Below are positions 59,129 through 64,000 of a DNA stretch of 64,000 nucleotides, one piece after another. The position numbers and the translations under genes were made by a program. Numbering within the stretch: position 1 is the stretch's first letter; each line of letters starts with the position of its first letter. Source of the stretch: Phycisphaeraceae bacterium D3-23 (GTDB lineage: Bacteria; Planctomycetota; Phycisphaerae; Phycisphaerales; Phycisphaeraceae); assembly GCA_039555135.1 (NCBI GenBank), contig CP114179.1, positions 1,736,001 to 1,800,000 of the forward strand. The letters run 5' to 3'. Below the pieces are notes generated by a model that was not told the DNA's origin, ran no database searches, and worked only from the letters and a program-made list of their open reading frames with translations.

Positions 59129-60894
59129 GCCCCACCGCCCCCCAAAACCCGCCCCCGGAAGGTGACGCCGGCCGCACCGACGCGGGCCCCGCGGGGCAAA
59201 GCTCGCGGTTCGTCGGCCACGCGGTGCTGGTCAGCGCCCTGACGCTGCTGTCGCGTCTGACCGGACTCGCGCGCGACGCGGTACTCGCCGCGGCGTTTGG
59301 GCTCTCGACGATTGCCGACGCCTTCTTCATCGGGTTCCTCGTGCCCAACCTGTTCCGTCGGCTGTTCGGCGAGGGCGCGCTCACCGCCGCGTTCATCCCG
59401 CACTACACCGAGCTGCGCGAGCGCGACCCGCAGCTCGCGCGCCGCTTCGCGTCGCTCGTGCTCACACTGCTGACCGTGCTGCTGCTCACCATCACAGCCG
59501 TGGCCGAGCTCGGGCTGTGGTGGCTCGCGTCGTCGCTCGATGGCGAGGCGCAGGGCAAGGCGGCGCTGGCGGTGCGCTACACGCGGATCATGCTGCCGTA
59601 CATGCCGCTGATCTGCCTGGTCGCGCTGGCGGGCGGGGTCTTGCAGGTGCATAAAAAGTTCGGCCCGCCCGCCGCCGCGCCGCTCGTGCTCAACGGCGTC
59701 ATCATCGCCGCGACCGCTTTCGCCACCGTCGGCTTCACACGCGGCGGCGACACCGAACACGTCGCGACCATCGTCGCCTTTGCCGTGTTGTTGGCGGGCG
59801 CGTTGCAGCTGGGCTGGCAGCTTGCCGCCATGCAACGCACCGCCGGGCTGACGCGCGTCTTTGAAGGCGTCGGCCCGCAGGTCAAGGCGATGCTCATCAT
59901 GATGGGGCCGATGGTGCTCGGGCTCGCGGTGTTCCAGATCAACGCGCTGATGGATTCGCTGATCGCGTTCTTCCTGTCACCTCCCGCCCCCGGAAGCGGA
60001 GGCGGAGACGGAGGCGGAGGCGGGGCCGACGGCCCCGCGCCGCTCACCATGCTGGGCCGTACGTTCATCGCGCCTTTGCAGAACGGCGACGTCGCGGCGC
60101 TGCAGTGGAGCCAGCGGCTCTACCAGTTCCCCCTGGGGGTGTTCGGGGTGGCGATCGCCACGGCGATCTTCCCGGCGCTGTCGGCGGCGGCGGCAAAGGT
60201 TGCTCGTGTGGATGACGATGCCGGGGACAGCCGCGCTAAGCCGCAAGCGGCGGGTGACGAGTTTTCCGCGATCCTGCGGCAGGGGCTGCGGCTGACGGTC
60301 TTCATCGGGCTGCCCGCGAGCGTCGGTCTGCTGCTGGTGCGCGTGCCGCTGGCGCGCGTCGTCTATGAGCGCGGCGCGTTCGAGACCGGCGACGCGCTGC
60401 GGGTCGCGACGATCCTCGCGGGCTACGCCACGAGCGTGTGGGCCTACTCGATGATGCACACGGTCACGCGGGCGTTCTACGCGCTCAAGGACGCGACCAC
60501 CCCGCTCAAGGTCAGCGTCGGCATGGTCGCGCTGAACCTCACGCTGAACCTCACGCTCATCTGGCCCTTGGGCGCGGCAGGGCTCGCGTGGTCCACGGCG
60601 GTCAGCGCGGTCGCGCAGGCCGGGCTGCTGCTGCTGCTGATCCGTCGGCGGGTGGATCGGCCGATCGACGCATCGGTACTCAAGAGCTGGGGCCGGACCG
60701 CGCTGGCGAGCGCGGTGATGGCCGCGGCGCTCTGGCCCGCGCTGTGGTGGTTCGACCCGGCGACGCTCTCACGCACCGGCAGCGCGCTGCTGCTGGCCGG
60801 CATGACGCTGGGCGGCGCGGGCGTCGTGCTCGCGATCGCGAAGCTCGCGGGGGCGGAGGAACTCGGGTGGGTCTTTCGGCGGCGCAGCGTGTGA
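59125..60894 (+). CDS. murJ: Lipid II flippase MurJ
   Basis: 589 aa, about 14 transmembrane helices. Motifs LLSRLTGLARDAVLAAAFGL, VPNLFRRLFGEGALTAAFIPH, QWSQRLYQFPLGVFGVAIAT and YALKDATTPLKVS are typical MurJ/MviN sequences. Flips undecaprenyl-diphospho-MurNAc-pentapeptide-GlcNAc (lipid II) across the cytoplasmic membrane. A Gly/Pro-rich insertion (near APGSGGGDGGGGGADGPAP) lies between helices where most MurJ have a short loop. Begins within the VanZ stop (ATGA), so the pair is coupled. Confidence 0.95.
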   Translation: MSPTAPQNPPPEGDAGRTDAGPAGQSSRFVGHAVLVSALTLLSRLTGLARDAVLAAAFGLSTIADAFFIGFLVPNLFRRLFGEGALTAAFIPHYTELRERDPQLARRFASLVLTLLTVLLLTITAVAELGLWWLASSLDGEAQGKAALAVRYTRIMLPYMPLICLVALAGGVLQVHKKFGPPAAAPLVLNGVIIAATAFATVGFTRGGDTEHVATIVAFAVLLAGALQLGWQLAAMQRTAGLTRVFEGVGPQVKAMLIMMGPMVLGLAVFQINALMDSLIAFFLSPPAPGSGGGDGGGGGADGPAPLTMLGRTFIAPLQNGDVAALQWSQRLYQFPLGVFGVAIATAIFPALSAAAAKVARVDDDAGDSRAKPQAAGDEFSAILRQGLRLTVFIGLPASVGLLLVRVPLARVVYERGAFETGDALRVATILAGYATSVWAYSMMHTVTRAFYALKDATTPLKVSVGMVALNLTLNLTLIWPLGAAGLAWSTAVSAVAQAGLLLLLIRRRVDRPIDASVLKSWGRTALASAVMAAALWPALWWFDPATLSRTGSALLLAGMTLGGAGVVLAIAKLAGAEELGWVFRRRSV

Positions 60895-60975
60895 TAACTC
60901 GTCGCCGGACGTTCTGTGCCGCGCCGCGCCCGGGTCTCGCTCGACGTAGCCCGCCGGGTCGCCGATGATAGACCC

Positions 60976-63198
60976 ATGGGCCCTATCCAGATCACACCCG
61001 CCGACGACTTCAACCGCGCGCTCACCGAGCCCACGGCCGACAGCGCCGACCGCCAGACCCTCCGCGACACCCAGGCCGGCCGACCCGCCGACCACTGGCG
61101 TCGCCTCCGGTCCGACGAGATCGAGGCGCTCGTCAAGAACGGCAACAAGGCCCAGAGCTGGGACACCCTCCTCGTCGCCGACCCCTTCCGCGCCGACCAG
61201 ATCACCAACTGCGAGTTCGCCGGCCTCGTCCGCATCGGCAAGGTCGAAGACGTCGTCCTCACCCACCACGACCTCCACGTCCCCGCCGGCATCAGCCACT
61301 CCCGCATCGTGCAGTGCGACATCGGCGACAACGCCGCCGTCCACCACGTCCGCTACCTCAGCCACTACCTCGTCGGCGACCGCTGCATCCTCCACAACAT
61401 CGACGAGCTCCACTGCACCGACCACGCTAAGTTCGGCAACGGCATCGTGCAGGACGGCGAGGACGAATCCATCCGCATCTGGATCGACCTCATGAACGAG
61501 CAGGGCGGGCGATCCGTCCTCCCCTTCGACGGCATGACCCCCGCCGACGCCTACCTCTGGGCCAAGCACCGCGGCGACGACGGGCTCATGGACCGGCTCA
61601 AGCAGATGACGCAAAACCAGTTCGACACCCGACGCGGCTACTTCGGCACGCTGGGAGAACAGTGCGTCATCAAGTCCTGCCGCATCATCAAAGACGTCAA
61701 GGTCGGGCCCGCCGGCTACATCAAGGGCGCGAACAAACTCAAGAACCTCACCATCAACTCCAGCTTCGACGAGCCCAGCCAGGTCGGCGAAGGCGTCGAG
61801 ATGGTCAACGGCGTGCTGGGCTTTGGCTGCCGGGTGTTCTACGGCTGCAAGGCCGTGCGCTTCGTCATGGGCGACAATGCGACGCTCAAGTACGGCGCCC
61901 GGCTCATCCACTCATACCTCGGCGACAACTCGACGGTCTCGTGCTGCGAGCTCCTGAACAACCTGATCTACCCCGCACACGAGCAGCACCACAACAACTC
62001 GTTCCTCGTCGCCGCGCGCGTCGAGGGCCAGTGCAACATCGCCGCCGGCGCGACCATCGGCAGCAACCACAACAGCCGGGCCAACGACGGCGAGCTGGTC
62101 GCCAAGCGCGGGTTCTGGCCCGGGCTGTGCACGACACTCAAGCACTCGTCCCGCTTCGCCTCGTTCACGCTGCTGGGTCAAGGCGACTACACCTACGAGC
62201 TCGACATCCCGCTGCCCTTCACGCTGGTCAGCGACGACCCGCGTGCCAACACCCTCGCGCTCGTGCCGGGCTACTGGTGGACGCACAACATGTACGCCCT
62301 CAAGCGCAACGAGCACAAGTTCACCAAGCGCGATAAACGCCAGCGAAAAACGCAGCACGTCGAGTTCGATGCGCTCGCGCCGGACACGGCCGAGGAGATC
62401 ATCGCCGGGCTCGACCTGCTCGCGCGCTGGACGGTCGACGCCGCCCGCCGCGCGGACGGCCGGGACGACCCGATCACCGAGGCGGCGCTGCTCGCGACCG
62501 GCCACGCGATGCTTCAGGCCGAGCCCGAGCGGACAGCCAAGCTCCGCGTCACCGCGCCGGGCGTCGAGAACAGCAAGCGCGAGGCGGTCGTCCGCAACCC
62601 CCGCCGCGGCTACCACGCCTACCGCGACATGCTCCACCACTACGCGATGACGAATCTCATCGCCTACCTGCAGGACCACCCGCAGGCGACCTTCGACTCC
62701 ATGCAGCACGACCTCGGCCTCGCGCACAGCGGCAACGGCAACGCGCCGCCGAGACAAACCGCCTGGGTCAACGTCGGCGGCCAGCTCATGCAGCGGCCCG
62801 ACCTCGACCAGCTCCGCTACAACATCCGCACCGGCGCGATCACCACCTGGAGCCAGGTCCACGACGACTACGACCGCCTCTGGCAGGCCTACCCCCGACA
62901 CAAACACCGACACGCGCTGGCGACCCTGTGCTACCTGCTGGGCGAGGACGAACTCACCGCCGACCAGTGGGCCGAGCAACTCGCCAAAGAGGCCCAGACG
63001 CTGACGCACATCCGCGACGCCGTCACCGCGACGCGGGCCAAGGACTTCGACAACCCGTTCCGCGACACGACCTTCGACGACGGCGACGAACGCGCCGCCG
63101 TGTTGGGCAAGGTCGACGACAACCCGTTCATCCAGCAGGTGCGTGCCGACACCGAGCAGGCCCTGGCCGCGATCGACGAGGTCCGCGGGCGGGGTTAG
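60976..63198 (+). CDS. DUF4954 family protein with hexapeptide-type repeats
   Basis: 740 aa from MGPIQITPADD at 60976. The central region has left-handed beta-helix-type turns (ILHNIDELHCTDHAKFGNGI; VKVGPAGYIKGANKLKNLTI; EGQCNIAAGATIGSNHNSRA) and the SNHNSRANDGELVAKRGFWPG block that marks DUF4954. The flanks (residues 1-90 and 450-740) are mostly helical. The family resembles sugar-nucleotide/acyltransferase scaffolds but has no proven function. It follows murJ after 81 nt. Confidence 0.85.
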   Translation: MGPIQITPADDFNRALTEPTADSADRQTLRDTQAGRPADHWRRLRSDEIEALVKNGNKAQSWDTLLVADPFRADQITNCEFAGLVRIGKVEDVVLTHHDLHVPAGISHSRIVQCDIGDNAAVHHVRYLSHYLVGDRCILHNIDELHCTDHAKFGNGIVQDGEDESIRIWIDLMNEQGGRSVLPFDGMTPADAYLWAKHRGDDGLMDRLKQMTQNQFDTRRGYFGTLGEQCVIKSCRIIKDVKVGPAGYIKGANKLKNLTINSSFDEPSQVGEGVEMVNGVLGFGCRVFYGCKAVRFVMGDNATLKYGARLIHSYLGDNSTVSCCELLNNLIYPAHEQHHNNSFLVAARVEGQCNIAAGATIGSNHNSRANDGELVAKRGFWPGLCTTLKHSSRFASFTLLGQGDYTYELDIPLPFTLVSDDPRANTLALVPGYWWTHNMYALKRNEHKFTKRDKRQRKTQHVEFDALAPDTAEEIIAGLDLLARWTVDAARRADGRDDPITEAALLATGHAMLQAEPERTAKLRVTAPGVENSKREAVVRNPRRGYHAYRDMLHHYAMTNLIAYLQDHPQATFDSMQHDLGLAHSGNGNAPPRQTAWVNVGGQLMQRPDLDQLRYNIRTGAITTWSQVHDDYDRLWQAYPRHKHRHALATLCYLLGEDELTADQWAEQLAKEAQTLTHIRDAVTATRAKDFDNPFRDTTFDDGDERAAVLGKVDDNPFIQQVRADTEQALAAIDEVRGRG

Positions 63199-63203
63199 AC
63201 CGT

Positions 63204-63303
63204 AGGGTGGGTGGAGCGAGTCCGCGAGCGATACCCACCGCGCGCTACCGACACACTTGAGATTCGATGGTGGGTTGCGCTCGCGAACTCCCTCCACCCA
63301 CCC
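63204..63303. repeat. Inverted-repeat element, family G (GGGTGGGTGGAG...)
   Basis: GGGTGGGTGGAGCGAGTCCG, then CGAGCGATACCCACC; the right half TGGTGGGTTGCGCTCGCGAA, then CTCCCTCCACCCACCC, is an imperfect inverse. About 100 bp filling the convergent gap after the DUF4954 gene. Confidence 0.8.
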
Positions 63304-63309
63304 GACGCA

Positions 63310-63921
63310 TCACCGCAACACCACCACCCGCTCGACCGTGTACACCCGCCCCGTCACAACATCTGTCAACGCGACGTGGACCGTCAGCCCGCCGGTGATC
63401 TGCGTATCCGCTGGCACCTGCGCTTCGAGTGTGTAGTGCGTCCCCGTGATGCCATCGCGGTACGCGGCGTGGAACTGGTCGGCGTCGTATTCTTTATCCA
63501 CCAGCGCCACCGGGTCGCCCTGGGCCGGGGTATGGATCAGCCGCAGACGGGCCGTCCCCGCCACCGTGATGATGCGCCCGTCCTGGTCCACCGGCCGCAG
63601 ATACACGCGAAGCTCCGCGACCCCAGACCCGTCCCCGGCCACGGCACCTGTGGGCAGCAGCCCCGTCAGCCGATCCAACTCGATCCCCGCGAGCCGGGGC
63701 CCATCGACCCCCTCGACCGGGCCCCCGCCCTCCGCCGCGCGCATTGCCGCGAGCTCGCGCTCGCGCATCGCGAGCTGTTCGCCCAGCTGATCGACCGCGC
63801 GTTCGAGGTCCATGTTCGACCGCCGAAGCTCGTCGTTCTGCGTCGAAAGTTTGTTCGACGACGCCCCGCAGCCGGGCAGCGCGAGCGACAACAACACACA
63901 TGCGAGCAGGGCTAGTCTCAT
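63310..63921 (-). CDS. Lipoprotein with coiled-coil segment, unknown function
   Basis: 203 aa from MRLALLACVLLSLALPGCGA at 63921. Lipobox LPGC near residue 18, so the mature protein is probably lipid-anchored. The next ~40 residues are coiled coil (LSTQNDELRRSNMDLERAVD, then QLGEQLAMRERELAAM). The C-terminal ~120 residues form a beta-rich domain (LRVYLRPVDQDGRIITVAGT, LEAQVPADTQITGGLTVHVA). No family recognised. Planctomycete lipoproteins with this pattern are common, but function is unknown. Confidence 0.75.
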   Translation of the reverse strand: MRLALLACVLLSLALPGCGASSNKLSTQNDELRRSNMDLERAVDQLGEQLAMRERELAAMRAAEGGGPVEGVDGPRLAGIELDRLTGLLPTGAVAGDGSGVAELRVYLRPVDQDGRIITVAGTARLRLIHTPAQGDPVALVDKEYDADQFHAAYRDGITGTHYTLEAQVPADTQITGGLTVHVALTDVVTGRVYTVERVVVLR

Positions 63922-63961
63922 ACGGGAAGTGTACGGCAAGCTGACGCCAGCGTGTCGCAGC

Positions 63962-64000
63962 GGGTGCCACACAACTGCCCGAAGGGCTGCTGTGTGCCGC
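63962..64000. repeat. Inverted-repeat family F copy (cut by window end)
   Basis: GGGTGCCACACAACTGCCCG, then AAGGGCTGCTGTGTGCCGC; matches the copy at 29442-29484. Confidence 0.7.

Noticed and set aside
1-64000. tRNA, rRNA, riboswitch, phage or transposase genes
   Set aside because: Gaps were read on both strands and no cloverleaf, rRNA segment, known riboswitch core or transposase motif was found; absence cannot be excluded without a covariance-model search.

Overview
The window is a high-GC chromosomal segment that reads as a planctomycete, most likely of the Phycisphaerae type. The evidence is a secreted protease that starts with a LEPR-XLL-type sorting motif (ESLEPRRLYSA) and carries dockerin-like repeats, a planctomycete-style prepilin-type protein, a pectate-lyase-like protein, a DUF4954 protein, and a high density of short palindromic repeats between and even inside genes. 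No rRNA, tRNA, CRISPR array, transposase or phage gene was recognised.

Layout. 0-18.7 kb is mixed housekeeping and exported proteins: the 5' part of rsmE (truncated by the window edge), an acidic membrane-anchored protein, ruvX, a lower-GC orphan gene, manC, a ferritin-like protein, an MFS transporter, a doubly frameshifted subtilase, an SH3-domain protein, a stand-alone GspE-N/MshEN-like protein, a pirin/SnoaL/MarR group, a LEPR-XLL metalloprotease, a tandem GNAT and a large secreted repeat protein. 18.9-24.2 kb holds what looks like a complete polyprenyl-phospho-arabinofuranose pathway: a HAD-UbiA fusion facing an operon of a GT-C membrane protein, dprE1 and dprE2 whose genes overlap by ATGA. 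24.3-29.4 kb is an amino-sugar modification module (ATP-grasp, HAD, LegC/DegT aminotransferase, N-formyltransferase, NeuD/PglD-like acyltransferase). 30.5-57.2 kb is a large Wzx/Wzy-type polysaccharide locus: nucleotide-sugar dehydrogenases, epimerases, a PglC-like initiating phosphoglycosyltransferase, flippase, polymerase, three GT4 glycosyltransferases, two sulfotransferases, an asparagine synthetase, an acyltransferase, a pectate-lyase-like protein, wecB/wecC, a WbpA-like dehydrogenase, gmd, fcl and a NodB deacetylase. 57.3-64 kb holds a trypsin-like protease, a VanZ-like protein coupled to murJ, a DUF4954 protein and a lipoprotein.

Together, manC-gmd-fcl can supply GDP-L-fucose, wecB-wecC UDP-ManNAcA, and the WbpA-like enzyme a further UDP-uronate. 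Chains begun by the PglC-like enzyme would be flipped, polymerised and sulfated. No Wza/Wzc-type export gene is in the window, so export must be encoded elsewhere. The most notable system is the arabinosyl-donor operon, a pathway best known from mycobacteria. The second is the set of inverted-repeat families, two of which are embedded in frame in protein-coding genes (manC and the MFS transporter).
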